Source: Owenia fusiformis (taxonomy: Eukaryota > Annelida > Polychaeta > Sabellida > Oweniidae). Taken from it: a DNA stretch of 64,000 nt. The notes below the pieces were generated by a model, which was not told the origin of the DNA, did no database searches, and saw only the letters and a list, made by a program, of their open reading frames with translations. Both the position numbers and the translations under genes were made by a program. Shown one piece after another: positions 25,201 to 35,063 of this stretch (positions within the stretch are counted from its first letter, which is position 1; each line of letters begins with the position of its first letter). The stretch covers positions 9,835,598 through 9,899,597 of the forward strand of contig CAIIXF020000001.1 in the NCBI GenBank assembly GCA_903813345.2, written 5' to 3'.

Positions 25201-28200
25201 ATGAAGACACATAGCCAGCTTGGGTCTTTGTAGAAGAGCCATTCCAGTTTTTACATGCTAATTCAGAGTAATTCAATTAAGTCCAAATTTTTTGTAGCGT
25301 ATTAAAAACCAATTACACCAAGAAAAAAATTTGAATTTTAGACCTTCCAGATGTTTGAAAATCAAGCACTATGAGTCTCATAGCAACAAAAGTTGGACTC
25401 TCATGAATTCAATTGTAAAAAGAATTTTTGGTCAATGAATAAAATTACAGACAAATTCAATTAGGAAAAATCTTGTTACTTCTTAAACAAAAAAGGATTT
25501 TTGGTCCATTGATAAAAAAGCATGTATTTCACACAGTAAATGCATTTGAACAATTAAGATCACACCTGTACACCTGTATCAATTTTGTAGTTAGAAATAT
25601 GATATTTTTGAAAGTTGTAGATGGCATAAATAAACAGTCAGTGTTCAACTAAATAAAAATCTACCATAAAACAGTGAAATATTGCTTTGTTTTTCCAGGC
25701 GTTTAATTCAGAAGAAACTGTGGCAATATCAAGTCAACTCATGAATCTCAATAACTACATGATAATCTTAGAGGAGATATTCAAAGCAGGCAATCTCCGA
25801 AGATATTCTGTGCCATTTCATTTTGATGAAATGTCTCCCACAGAAAAGGTATTGGAGTTGATATATTATAGAATTAGCAATGGACAACATATAGAATAGG
25901 TGGTGCCTTTTTAAGGGCAGTTTTATTCACTAAAAGATTTAACCCACCTTGATATGCTATTTTTGAAAAAGTATAGATTTTCATTGCACTCAATGTTTTT
26001 TGTAACCATTGATGAGAGATAAAGTAGTTTCTCTCTAGGCTAAATAAAATGTTTTATAAAAAAGAGCATTACTCATGAATAGAAAATATACTTGTACTGT
26101 ATTAATCAATTTGAGAAGGCCATAGAAAGTAGAAAGGTTTATTGGAAAAGATGAAGAATGCTCATATTGCATCCTCCTAAGCAGGTATCCAGAATCCGTA
26201 CCTCCTTCTTCCCCCTGCTATAACCAATTTGGAAGCGCCCGATTAAACTGAATCACGTGATCTAATTATGCGCAATGACTTATACATGATTTCTGTCGCA
26301 GTGTTGCGACAGCCAATCAGAGTTCTTAATCGGGGAGATGCTAACTGTTTAAGATCCACTTCAAGGTGCCTATAAAACTGGACACCAGACAAGTGACAAT
26401 TTATATATCTTAAGCACTCTTATATCTCACTATAAACGATTGAAGAAACCAGTATATTGTATTATGATTGACTTCAAAAAAGCGTTTGATTTTGTAAATA
26501 GGTCTGCACTAATGTATAAACTATGCAAAGCAGGTATATCACCAAGTTCAAATATTTTTAAAATTATTTCCAGTATGTATAAAAAATCCAAAGCTTGCCT
26601 CAAACTCAAAGATGGTATCACCCCTACTTTTGAGACAGATGCCGGTGTAATGCAGGGCTCTGTCCTTAGTACTTATTTATTTAACCACTTTCTTGATGAT
26701 TTGTCAGACTATTTACCGAAGGAGTATGGACTTCAATTTGACGGTGATAAGATAAACCATTTACTTTGGGCTGATGATTTAATTTTATTGTCAAATACTG
26801 AAGATGGAGCTCAAAAAATGTTAAATTGTTTATTTAAGTTCTGTAAGAGGTATCACCTTATTGTTAACACATTAAAGACGAAATCAATAATTTTTAATTC
26901 AAAATCCAATGTGCAATTCACTTTTAATGACAACATTATTGAAAGCGTTAACCACTATAAATATTTGGGCTGCATATTTAATAATAACATTAATTTTGAT
27001 AAACACATAGGTTATCTCCAAGAACAGGCAAGGAAAGCCCTTTTTAAAATTAAGCAACAGTATAAAAAATTTAACGATGTTCCTTTCTCCGTTGCCCTGC
27101 ATCTTTTTGATAGCTTGGTTGAACCAATTTTAATGTATGCCTCTGAGATATGGTATAGTAAGAAGCATGTAAAAGCTATAGAAGCAATACACTTATCATT
27201 CCTTAAATGTTTGCTTGGTGTGAAAAAATCAACAGCTACACCGGCTGTTTATGGGGAGCTAGGACGTTATCCTTTAAAAATTCGTTTCAACATTAAGCTG
27301 ATTAAGTATTGGCTGCGTTTAATGAAATTACCTGAAGAAAATATGCTCAATAAATCATATTTGTATGACCTTGAAATGAATGGTTTGGGTTACTCTGGCA
27401 CTTGGTCCAGTAAAGTTATTGACATATTAAAACAATGTGATTTATTCTCTCATTGGTTGACTCAAAATGTTGAAGATGATTATATATTTATTCAAACGAT
27501 CACAAAGAAATTAAAAAGTAATTATGCACTTCAATGGAAACAGGATATTCTTACTTTTCCTGTTCTTAGAACTTATATAAAATTCAAAAATACTTTCACC
27601 AAAGAATTATATTTAAACATTCAAAATAAAAAGTATAGACATGCATTAACTAGGCTCAGGATGAGTTCACATAAATTACAGATAGAAGTTGGGCGGTACT
27701 CAAAACCAAAGCCAAAACCCACAAGTGAAAGGTTGTGTAGTGAATGTGGGGTAATTGAGGATGAGCTTCACTTTATCACAAGCTGTACAAAGAACTTAAA
27801 ACACAGAGAGCTTTTGTTTGAAACTTTAGAATCTGATCTGAAACAGTGCAAAGACCCAGATAAACTGTTTGAAACTATTATGTCTAGTAAAAGCTCTCAT
27901 GTTAACTTACATTTAGCCAAATTTGTATATCACTCTTTTAAAAATTTGGAAAATGATTAATATTATGTAAACATTTTTTAAAACACATGTATTATGGATA
28001 CACCACACTGATATCATACCCTGACATGTGAAACTGATGTAAAGTAGTTTTGTAGTATGTAGTTGTAGTTTGTAGTTTTTTGTACACTGTAGTGACTGAT
28101 ATGTCATTTACATGACATGGTTATTGAGTCAATAAAAGATATATATATCGCAGGGGGTAAAAAGAAAGAATATATTCTGGATTTTGAAGCCCTGTGATTT

Positions 28201-28905
28201 GAGGATGTCATATTGAGGCTACTTAGACTTTCATTCTTTGATGTAAAATATGTTATGATAAACTAAATTGTTAATTTTTTGTTCGAGTCAGTTTTCAGTA
28301 ACACCAAAGTATGTTTGTCAAAGTTGAATTAAAAGTTTTTGTTTGGGTTAGTTTTCAAAACTATTTTTGAAACCCATGATGGTGACCATCTTTCAGCCAG
28401 TATGCGTTTCTAATAATTTAAATAATGCACTTTCTTTTTATTGACACCAAGCTGTCAGAAAATAAAATTGTTCAATGGAGTTGAGTAAATTCAAATAATC
28501 AGTTGTCCATTGCAAATAGAATGTTATTTGATTCTGAAATTTGCTGGCTGTATTAGTCAACAAATAACTATAAAAATAAGTTGGTTCATTTATATTCAAA
28601 GTTTACCCAAATGACTTATGTTATAATTTCTGTGACTTCTCAAAAATTTTCCAGTTTCTTCTTTAATTTCTTTGAATAAAATCATTTGGAATCTTTTATC
28701 GGCCAGCACTGAATGAAAATATCGTCGACATTGAGTGAAATATATTCTCGGGGGCCGCCGGAAACTTTATTATATTCATTTATATTTTAAGGTGAGTACT
28801 GTGATGTCATTGTTACCCGATGATGTCATAAAGAAAGGGGAGGAGCAAACACGAATGATGCTTGATCAAGTAAAGTATGTGGATAAAATGCGGGAAGAAT
28901 TATGA
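19291..28905 (+). CDS. JmjC-domain protein, 3' part of gene (four exons)
   Basis: Exons 19291-19376, 20054-20177, 25699-25848 and 28792-28905 join without a phase break into 157 codons plus TGA. All introns are GT-AG. Exon 1 reads LYPPGQDHLLDVKTDEKSGF, the usual 'W.LYPP' core strand of JmjC folds. Exon 2 ends GELLLIPTGWLHQ, which contains the distal iron-binding His. Exon 3 continues AFNSEETVAISSQLMNLNNY. The C-terminus is helical and charged (SLLPDDVIKKGEEQTRMMLD...). JmjC proteins are Fe(II)/2-oxoglutarate oxygenases acting on proteins or RNA; which subfamily is unclear. The exon carrying the first two iron ligands and the start were not found, so the gene is 5'-incomplete in my reading. 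Introns hold several insertions. Confidence 0.7.
20340..20715 (-). repeat. Interspersed repeat copy (ccgtctgtcc family)
   Basis: Related to 3455-4380: 'ctctgtccatccgtatgtctgtcc' at the left, a 'tcacg/cgtgac' portion at 20595-20665 (inverse of that at 4015-4260), and the end 'gatttgctacgtcttggcattgct' at 20668. It lies in the intron of the JmjC gene. Three overlapping minus-strand ORFs here are not genes. Confidence 0.5.
21333..22262 (-). mobile_element. ORF1-only retroposed unit with 10-bp direct repeats
   Basis: A 930-bp segment lies between two copies of gatggcccat (21323-21332 and 22263-22272), read here as a possible target duplication. It contains about 115 bp of leader, one ORF and a short tail, and nothing like reverse transcriptase. 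It lies in the JmjC intron, antisense to the gene. The tail has no clear poly(A), so the boundaries are tentative. Confidence 0.4.
21342..22148 (-). CDS. LINE ORF1p-like coiled-coil RNA-binding protein
   Basis: Encodes 268 residues from an ATG in good context (gagagaATGGG). There is a basic N-terminus (MGKPKPTRKPKLDN), then a heptad-rich coiled coil at about residues 55-135. An RRM-like segment follows, starting at about residue 145 with VPIIVIKNLPE and including GIVLVTLKS and RILRSKIKLK. This order (basic, coiled coil, RRM, basic C-terminal) is that of L1-type ORF1 proteins, which trimerise and coat LINE RNA. The frame is intact. The last ten residues (HYNLNQGAGVT) may be truncated relative to the family. 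No ORF2 lies downstream on the minus strand. It could be a half-LINE or a truncated copy; a host role is not shown. Confidence 0.6.
   Translation of the reverse strand: MGKPKPTRKPKLDNQQQSMKTLTGTKSKIEKSNMADNIENLFGYSTKGPQMDANTSASIMTLGSSIQTLQGQMTRILDHNSGLIKQLEQQRNELVSYFDTKIEQQRNVMLQHVNTVCEKIKDLQDRVDVLENSMCKHADKRSNETVPIIVIKNLPETSAKEDADMVSNVFSEIVCDDPIRVSPNDVKRLPKRNANAGIVLVTLKSDNDKSRILRSKIKLKQSKDYSNVYIETKKTREQLETEYVLRNIHKIYKHGPLHYNLNQGAGVT
22630..23457 (+). pseudogene. Short-chain dehydrogenase/reductase pseudogene, intronless, two stop codons
   Basis: A 276-codon frame from ATG 22630 to TAA 23457 carries the full SDR plan. The cofactor motif TGSNSGIG is at residues 11-18, NNA follows near residue 93, and then the catalytic Ser in VNVSS and the YSVSK motif. 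After that come the PG of the 'VVCPGLV' turn and a normal C-terminus. Two in-frame stops break it: TGA at codon 36 (22735-22737) and TAA at codon 47 (22768-22770). Both are one C-to-T change from Arg (CGA) and Gln (CAA). No introns are present and it lies inside a JmjC intron, which suggests a retroposed copy. A shorter protein from codon 72 on would lack the cofactor motif. Decay is otherwise slight, so it is young. Confidence 0.75.
23458..25698. other. JmjC intron remainder, no gene seen
   Basis: AT-rich, with a pogo-like MITE fragment at about 24732-24830 ('tacagtaaaac') and an arm-like fragment at 25338 matching 12910. Two minus-strand ORFs near 23.8-24.2 kb are Phe/Leu/Cys-rich and unconvincing. 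Confidence 0.45.
26348..28147 (+). mobile_element. 5'-truncated LINE (non-LTR retrotransposon)
   Basis: About 1.8 kb: a truncated reverse transcriptase frame, then 187 bp of 3' UTR. The 3' end has a hairpin (28101-28118, atgtca...tgacat), an AATAAA and an 'agatatatat' tail. The same 3' end is found at about 34040-34160. The truncation point lies in the RT domain, as is usual for incomplete reverse transcription. Confidence 0.75.
26353..27960 (+). CDS. LINE reverse transcriptase, C-terminal part (truncated ORF2)
   Basis: The open frame starts right after the truncation at 26353 (DPLQGAYKTGHQTSDNLYIL), well before the first internal ATG, and runs 535 codons to TAA. RT motifs in order are DFKKAFDFVN (motif A), GVMQGSVLS (motif B), LLWADDLILL (motif C, catalytic Asp pair) and YKYLGCIF. 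A C-terminal Cys/His motif (CSECGVIEDELHFITSC) follows, as in CR1/L2-like and related clades. The N-terminal endonuclease and early RT are missing. The remaining frame has no stop or frameshift, so the insertion is fairly recent. It is not expected to be functional. The clade is not firmly assigned. Confidence 0.8.
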   Translation, partial: DPLQGAYKTGHQTSDNLYILSTLISHYKRLKKPVYCIMIDFKKAFDFVNRSALMYKLCKAGISPSSNIFKIISSMYKKSKACLKLKDGITPTFETDAGVMQGSVLSTYLFNHFLDDLSDYLPKEYGLQFDGDKINHLLWADDLILLSNTEDGAQKMLNCLFKFCKRYHLIVNTLKTKSIIFNSKSNVQFTFNDNIIESVNHYKYLGCIFNNNINFDKHIGYLQEQARKALFKIKQQYKKFNDVPFSVALHLFDSLVEPILMYASEIWYSKKHVKAIEAIHLSFLKCLLGVKKSTATPAVYGELGRYPLKIRFNIKLIKYWLRLMKLPEENMLNKSYLYDLEMNGLGYSGTWSSKVIDILKQCDLFSHWLTQNVEDDYIFIQTITKKLKSNYALQWKQDILTFPVLRTYIKFKNTFTKELYLNIQNKKYRHALTRLRMSSHKLQIEVGRYSKPKPKPTSERLCSECGVIEDELHFITSCTKNLKHRELLFETLESDLKQCKDPDKLFETIMSSKSSHVNLHLAKFVYHSFKNLEND

Positions 28906-29133
28906 TATGAGTGATTTCTTACTGGTTGAAAAGGAAAAAACATGCAATCATGGAACGAATGTCAATACAAATGAACCATATCTCCAACATCAAATGGATT
29001 ATGAAGCTGCTATGATCTGCTGCAAGATGTCATAAGTGATGTCGTTGATGAAAATTTTAAAACCTCACAAAATCATATTTACAGCTGGTCTGATAAGTAT
29101 GTAATGAAATTAGATGAACTGTAGATTTATTAT
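28906..29133 (+). other. Probable 3' UTR/flank of the JmjC gene
   Basis: Follows the TGA at 28903-28905. No clear polyadenylation signal before the TIR element starting at 29135. Confidence 0.3.
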
Positions 29134-29134
29134 T

Positions 29135-31056
29135 ATGTCACCACCAAAAGTGGTGACATATTGTTATGGTCTCCGTTTTTTTTATGTCACCACCAAAAGT
29201 GGTGACATATTGTTATGGTCTCCGTTTTTTTATGTCACCACCAAAAGTGGTGACATATTGTTATGGTCTCCGTTTTTATGTCACCACCAAAAGTGGTGAC
29301 ATATTGTTATGGTCTCCGTTTTTTGCGACGGCGGTTGGTGGTTGGCGGTTGGCGTCCGGCGTCTGTAACAATTTCTTACAACTTCCTATAACTTAACAAA
29401 TACTGTTTAGACTGACTTCAATTTTTTTCTAAATCATCTACATGTTCTCAGAAGTTCAAATCTGACTTTAGATTTGACATTTCACCTTCAATGACCTTCT
29501 CAAGGTCAAAAAGGTCTTTTTTAAACTTGCTTCCCATTGACTAATTTTTTTTTCAAAATCATCTACATGTTCTCAGAAATTCAAATCTGACTTTAGATTT
29601 GACATTTGACCTTCAAATCTGACTTTAGATTTGACATTTGACCTTCAATGACCTTCTCAAGGTCAAAAAGGTCTGTTTTCAACTTGCTTCAAATTGACTA
29701 AAATTTTTTTTCAAAATCTACGTGTTCTCAGAAATTCAAATCTGATTTAAGATTTGACTTAAGATTTGACATTTGACCTTCAATGACCTTCTCAAGGTCA
29801 AAAAGGTCAAAAAGGTCTGTTTTCAACTTGCTTCAAATTGACAAATTTTTTTTTTCAAAATCATCTACGTGTTCTCAGAAATTCAAATATGACTTTAGAT
29901 TTGACTTAAGATTTGACATTTGACCTTCAATGACCTTCTCAAAGTCAAAAAAGGTCAAAAAGGTCTTTTTTCAACTTGCTTCAAATTGACTAAATTTTTT
30001 TTTCAAAATCATCTACATGTTCTCAGAAATTCAAATCTGACTTTAGATTTGACATTTGACCTTCAATGACCTTCTCAATGTCAAAAAAGGTCAAAAAGGT
30101 ATTTTTTCACCTTGCTTCAAATTGACTAAATTTTTTTTTCAAAATCATCTACATGTTCTCAGAAATTCAAATATGACTTTAGATTTGACTTTAGATTTGA
30201 CATTTGACCTTCAATGACCTTCTCAAGGTCAAAAAAGGTCAGTTTTCAACTTGCTTCAAATTGACTAAATTTTTTTTTCAAAATCATCTACGTGTTCTCA
30301 GAAATTCAAATCTGACTTTAGATTTGACATTTGACCTTCAATGACCTTCTCATAGTCAAAAAAGGTCAAAAGGTCTTTTTTCAACTTGCTTCAAATTGAA
30401 TACATTTTTTTTTCAAATTCATCTACATGTTCTCAGAAATTCAAATCTGACTTTAGATTTGACATTTGACCTTCAATGACCTTCTCAATGTCAAAAAAGG
30501 TCAAAAAGGTATTTTTTCACCTTGCTTCAAATTGACTAATTTTTTTTTCAAAATCATCTACATGTTCTCAGAAATTCAAATATGACTTTAGATTTGTCTT
30601 TAGATTTGACATTTGACCTTCAATGACCTTCTCAAGGTCAAAAAAGGTCAAAGAGGTCTTTTTCAACTTGCTTCAAATTGACTAATTTTTTTTTCAAAAT
30701 CATCTACATGTTCTCAGAAATTCAAATCTGACTTTAGATTTGACATTTGACCTTTAATGACCTTCTCAAGGTAAAAAAAGGTCAAAAAGGTCTGTTTTCA
30801 ACTTGCTTCAAATTGACCAATTTTTTTTTCAAAATCATCTACATCTTTTCAGAAGTTCAAATTTGACTTTACAAGTACAAGTTCTCAGAAGTTCAAATCT
30901 GACTTTAGATTTTTTTAACTTGCTTCAGATTGAACAATTTCTTTTTTCAAAATCATCTACAAGATCCCAGAAGCTCAAATCTTCAAAAACCTTCTTAAGG
31001 TCAAAAGGTATTTTCCAACTTGCTTTAAATTGACCAAATTGTTTTAGGTGGTGACA
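29135..31056. mobile_element. 1.9-kb TIR element with fourfold hairpin end and internal satellite
   Basis: The left terminus is TGTCACCAC within the palindrome atgtcaccac-caaaa-gtggtgacat. This is repeated four times with spacing 49, 48 and 46 bp (29135, 29184, 29232, 29278), each followed by 'attgttatggtctccg'. Next comes a GC-rich 'cggcggttggtggttggcg' stretch and then a tandem array. The right end GTGGTGACA at 31048-31056 is inverted to the left one. A further 'gtggtgacat' at 31477 may be another copy's end. No coding sequence. Confidence 0.65.
29437..31000. repeat. Tandem array of about eleven 120-150 bp units
   Basis: Each unit holds 'atcatctacatgttctcag', 'ttcaaatctgactttag', 'atttgacatttgacctt', 'caatgaccttctcaaggtc' and a T-rich spacer. 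Unit starts fall near 29437, 29558, 29716, 29860, 30008, 30147, 30282, 30417, 30556, 30700 and 30834. The last units are degraded. Period varies through duplication of the 'gactttagattt' segment. Confidence 0.7.
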
Positions 31057-33123
31057 TTTTGTCATGTTAATGCCTTGTTACATTTTGTTACTGTAACAAG
31101 ACAGGACTTCATGAATATTATTACTATCATGAGGAAGGATATAAGAAATGTCAATTACATTTATATGATGTGCCAAATCCAAACAAATATATCAGTTGAT
31201 AAGTATATTGAAGTAATTTATTAATTTTTACATTTGTAAATCTATGCTTTATGTATACCTGAACATGTTCTAACACATGTACCAGTAATTTGAAAGAAAG
31301 CAAATCTGAAGTACTGACTACATTGTTTTTTTGCTAAAATGTATGAAATGCCAAAAAACATTTGGCTGTTGAAACCTTTTTTGATTTTCAGATATAATGC
31401 AATATCGGTTACCATGACAACAAATTAAATGATGTATGAGACAAGTTTTCTCTGTTAAATACAATATAAAACCAAGTGGTGACATCTAGTCACGCTAGAC
31501 TGGTCCTGTTTACATGAATCATTGAATATTTATTTTATTTTAAAACCTACACGAATGTGAAATGTATATTTCAATCATGTTAACAAAAGCAGAAGTTTGG
31601 ATTTTATATACAAAAACTAATATATTTTCTTCATTTTTACACATATACATTCCAATACATGTTTATACATACGAATGGTGCTATATATTAACAGTATTCT
31701 AATCTAAGGGGCATATCATTGGATTTTGGGGAACATTACCATTTACCACTTTCACTCCAGTTAGGTAGATAGGTTTTGCTGTTGTAAAAGACAAGACATT
31801 TTGGGCTTTGGTAAAAAGGGGGACTATGGAAATAAACAAAAATTGAACCTTGGATCACATTGTGGATTATGGTGTATGGGTTCATTTCAGTTCAGTTTGG
31901 TTCAATGATGTCATCTCTATGATAAATGTTAAATTCAAACTCCTATTGATTTTGGTTCATCAAAATCAATCATTCATAGTTACCTTTGTAATATGCTGAC
32001 ATATTCAAATGAACCATACTGAAAAAAGCAGCCCCAGAAAGAGGTTACGAGTGTTTCCCCAAAATCTGATTATTTGCCCCTGATAGGCACATTGTTATGG
32101 TACTAATTATACAGGGGTAGCCTATAGCCAGGATATAGAAATTATGAATTTTTATATGAATTTGAATAGGTAAGGTTAATTAATGGGAATATAATTACTT
32201 CATTGTTTCTATTTAAAGAAATCTGAATAAATATTGACTGTAAAATTATTAGTCAGTTGCCTCGCCTGCCTTATGCCTAGCTATGCTCCTGTATTTATTG
32301 GATTTGATGAAGCATTTGATTACAGGATATGAACTTTATATTGGAGGTCACCCATGTCATGATCACCTTCAACTACATCTGTATGTACGTCATCTTGTAA
32401 ACTGGTGGGTGCAACAGGTGTTGTTCTCAGACTTGATAACGTATTTTCAACAGCTGGTTTTGTCATTGTTTATCATAATAATAACATTGTTGTCAATAAT
32501 AACTTAAGTTCATTTACTTCAGAGTAAAATAAAAGTAAATGAACTTAAGTTATTATTAATATATTACCAGAGTGATGATTTTACACAGAAACATTGTTGT
32601 CATTACAATTTACATGAAATGCAAAGTCATATTTCAAGTTTTTTATTCAAATTTGGAAGAAACTCTCCTAGTTCGTCTACAAAAGATGACTTAAATGACT
32701 GATGGAGAATCCATGATATGTAACATTAAATTCTAAATTCTGCTCTATATATACACATGAATATCTTCAAATATAAATTCCTTGAAATATGAACACGTTT
32801 AGGCATTTTATATGTTCTCATTGAGTTACAGTTTATTTACTGTGCATTTCATTTTCATATTATTTGGGGGATTCAATAAGTACTGATAAAAATTGTATAG
32901 TACTTGTTGAACACTCCAGTTTGTAGAATTTGTACTTAATACATGTACTCTACCACAAATGTGCAATAAAATTGTAAAAGACTATTATTATGCACATCAC
33001 TTTACAATATCTCTCTATATTATCTTACTATGGCATCATGGTATGTATTTATCTAATCTGTAAGAGTCTAATGTGACCTGGAATGAGCATGTACAATGCT
33101 ACAGAATCGATACATGTACACTG
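31057..33123. other. AT-rich stretch, one weak exon candidate
   Basis: No clear gene. A segment 32325-32418 between 'gattacag|' and '|gtgttg' is open (YELYIGGHPCHDHLQLHLYV) and could be an exon, but there is no support beyond that. A perfect hairpin lies at 32495-32557. Confidence 0.35.
32495..32557. repeat. Perfect 25-bp inverted repeat, 13-nt loop
   Basis: The arms 32495-32519 and 32533-32557 are exact reverse complements. The core of the arm is 'aacttaagttcatttactt'. Confidence 0.8.
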
Positions 33124-33129
33124 AATATA

Positions 33130-33699
33130 CCCCGGGGGGTTCACTATATATAAACCTTGACGGGGATCCTCGGCGCATGTGGGGTACCTTTTTCAACGTT
33201 TGGTATGGCAATGGACCCATATTTTAGGATTTGGTATGGTAATGCCCGGAAATTTCTGACTTCTGAGGTATGGCAATGGTCGGACTTTTGCTCTTCTGGT
33301 ATGAGAATGGTCGTTGTAGATACGTTACCTAACATTCGTGGTATGGCATTGGTCCAGTAGTTGCAAATTTGGATGACATTGATCCTATATTTCATTTACT
33401 TTGAATTAAGGTATGGCATTGGTCCCATATTTGGGCATTTGGTATGGCATTGGTCCTACATTTTGACATTTGGTATGGCATTGGTCCCATAATTGGGCAT
33501 TTGGTATGGCATTGGTCCTATATTTGGACATTTGGTATGGCATTGGTCCTATATTTGGACATTTGGTATGGCCTTTGGGTGTTATTTTGGTTGGTATGGG
33601 ACATATTGAAATTTGACAGATTGGTATGGGAACATATTGATATTTGAGGCTTCAGCCTAGGACCCCCGTCGAGTTTTATATACAGTGAACCCCCCGGGG
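33130..33699. mobile_element. 570-bp TIR element with about 31-bp internal tandem repeat
   Basis: The ends CCCCGGGGGGTTCAC / GTGAACCCCCCGGGG are perfectly inverted and continue imperfectly for about 40 bp ('tatataaa.ct.gacggggg'). AATATA flanks both sides (33124-33129, 33700-33705). The interior is an array of about ten 'ggtatggcattggtcc' units with spacing mostly 31 bp. The ORFs in it are repeat artefacts. Confidence 0.7.
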
Positions 33700-34020
33700 A
33701 ATATACTAAGTATTTTGTCAACTATCTTTTGTTAATGTACAGAGAATAACATCTTCATAATATTCATTCTTTCTGTGTGGTGATTTTTTCTCCATATATT
33801 TTGCTAAGTCAGTCATTTGAAAAATTGTAATGTTTGACCGCAGCTCTTTATAATTTAATATTCCAAGGAGTTAAAAGTCTTAAATATCCCTTGGTATGAT
33901 AAATATGTGCAAAAGCAAGTTGGAAGTTTTATTACGAAATCATTCAAAAACTTAAACTTGCCTGGGGATTAACATTTTGGATGCATCACACCTAAAGTAT
34001 ATTATAACATATGTAAATAA

Positions 34021-34160
34021 CAAGTTTTTTGTATAAATTGTATATATTAGTGTAGTGTAGTGTAGTGTAGTGTAGTGTAGTTTTTGTAAAATTTCATTTT
34101 GTAATGACTAATATGTCAGGTCATGACATCTAAAGAGTCAATAAAAGATATATATAATAG
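34021..34160 (+). repeat. 3' end fragment of the same LINE family, with TAGTG microsatellite
   Basis: Holds a (tagtg) run of about six at 34050-34080. The LINE terminus then follows as in 28080-28147: 'aatgactaatatgtca', hairpin 34113-34129, 'agtcaataaaagatatata'. Confidence 0.6.
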
Positions 34161-35061
34161 AGATTCTCACGAGCTTTAAAAAGAGAATCTGATAAATCAG
34201 AATGTTTATGTTAATTCTCTTCATTTCATTTTCCCGTATTAGTGATTTTCATTTATGGCTCATTAAACAGTATTTTTAATACTAACTTGTACATGTTGCA
34301 ATGGCCTATAGAAGAACATGGGTTTCTTTGAAGAGACTTTCAAATCCTGTTTTTTATTTATCCAATAACTTAATCAATTAGATATTTTCTTGTTTCTTGG
34401 TGGGGATGGACAAATACTGAATTTATAGATTATTATTGAATTGCTAGTAATTGGATCCTGCTACGTAGGATTAAAAAAATTATATTCATATTTTGGATTT
34501 TGAGTAAATAAGACAATGGTGTTGTTGAAGGATCTTGTTATGGCTAACTGTCCCTGATCATGAATAAAAAAAATAGTAATTAGATTAAGTAAATGCACCT
34601 ATTCTACACTTGATGTTCAATACTTTCTTAATTAAGTAGTTTGACTGATGAGGCCATTTATCATTGAAATTACCACAACAATTACACTGCATTAAAAAAG
34701 GAAAAAAAGAAAAAACGATGACGCTTTGCTCCAACTTGTTAAATGGACTATCATAGTCAAAGTAATGGTGTGATTGATCATACTCAATCTATCCTCAAGG
34801 TAGATACTGAAAAAGCCTTGATGGCTGTAAGAATATATCCCATATGAAAACAATACATTTATACAGCTGCATTTTATCAAGGACGTACTTTACTTTTCCA
34901 TTGAATGCCATGTATCACTTTTTAATATCTGATTAACACGTTTTCTTAGCTCATTTGCAGAGAAATGATAATTAAACTATTTAATGACTCTTCATTGTAA
35001 TCGAATTCCTATGTTCTATCATAGTCGATCTGAACAAATTCATGTCAAATTATTTCATAAA
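34161..35061. other. No feature seen
   Basis: AT-rich; no coding-like segment or clear repeat recognised. Confidence 0.4.
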
Positions 35062-35063
35062 TA

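Larger units (their letters stand above)
26172..28207. mobile_element. Foldback repeat split by a LINE (second copy of the 16808 family)
   Basis: The left part 26172-26347 matches 16808-16990 and the right part 28148-28207 matches 16993-17055. In the uninterrupted copy these join at 'ctaactgcttatcgcagg'; here 'ctaactg' is followed by 1.8 kb of LINE and then 'tatcgcagg'. The nesting order is therefore clear: repeat first, LINE later. Confidence 0.7.

Noticed and set aside
29114-29396. ORFs reading through the fourfold hairpin repeats
   Set aside because: Repeat artefacts, with the same peptide in tandem only because the spacing allows it.
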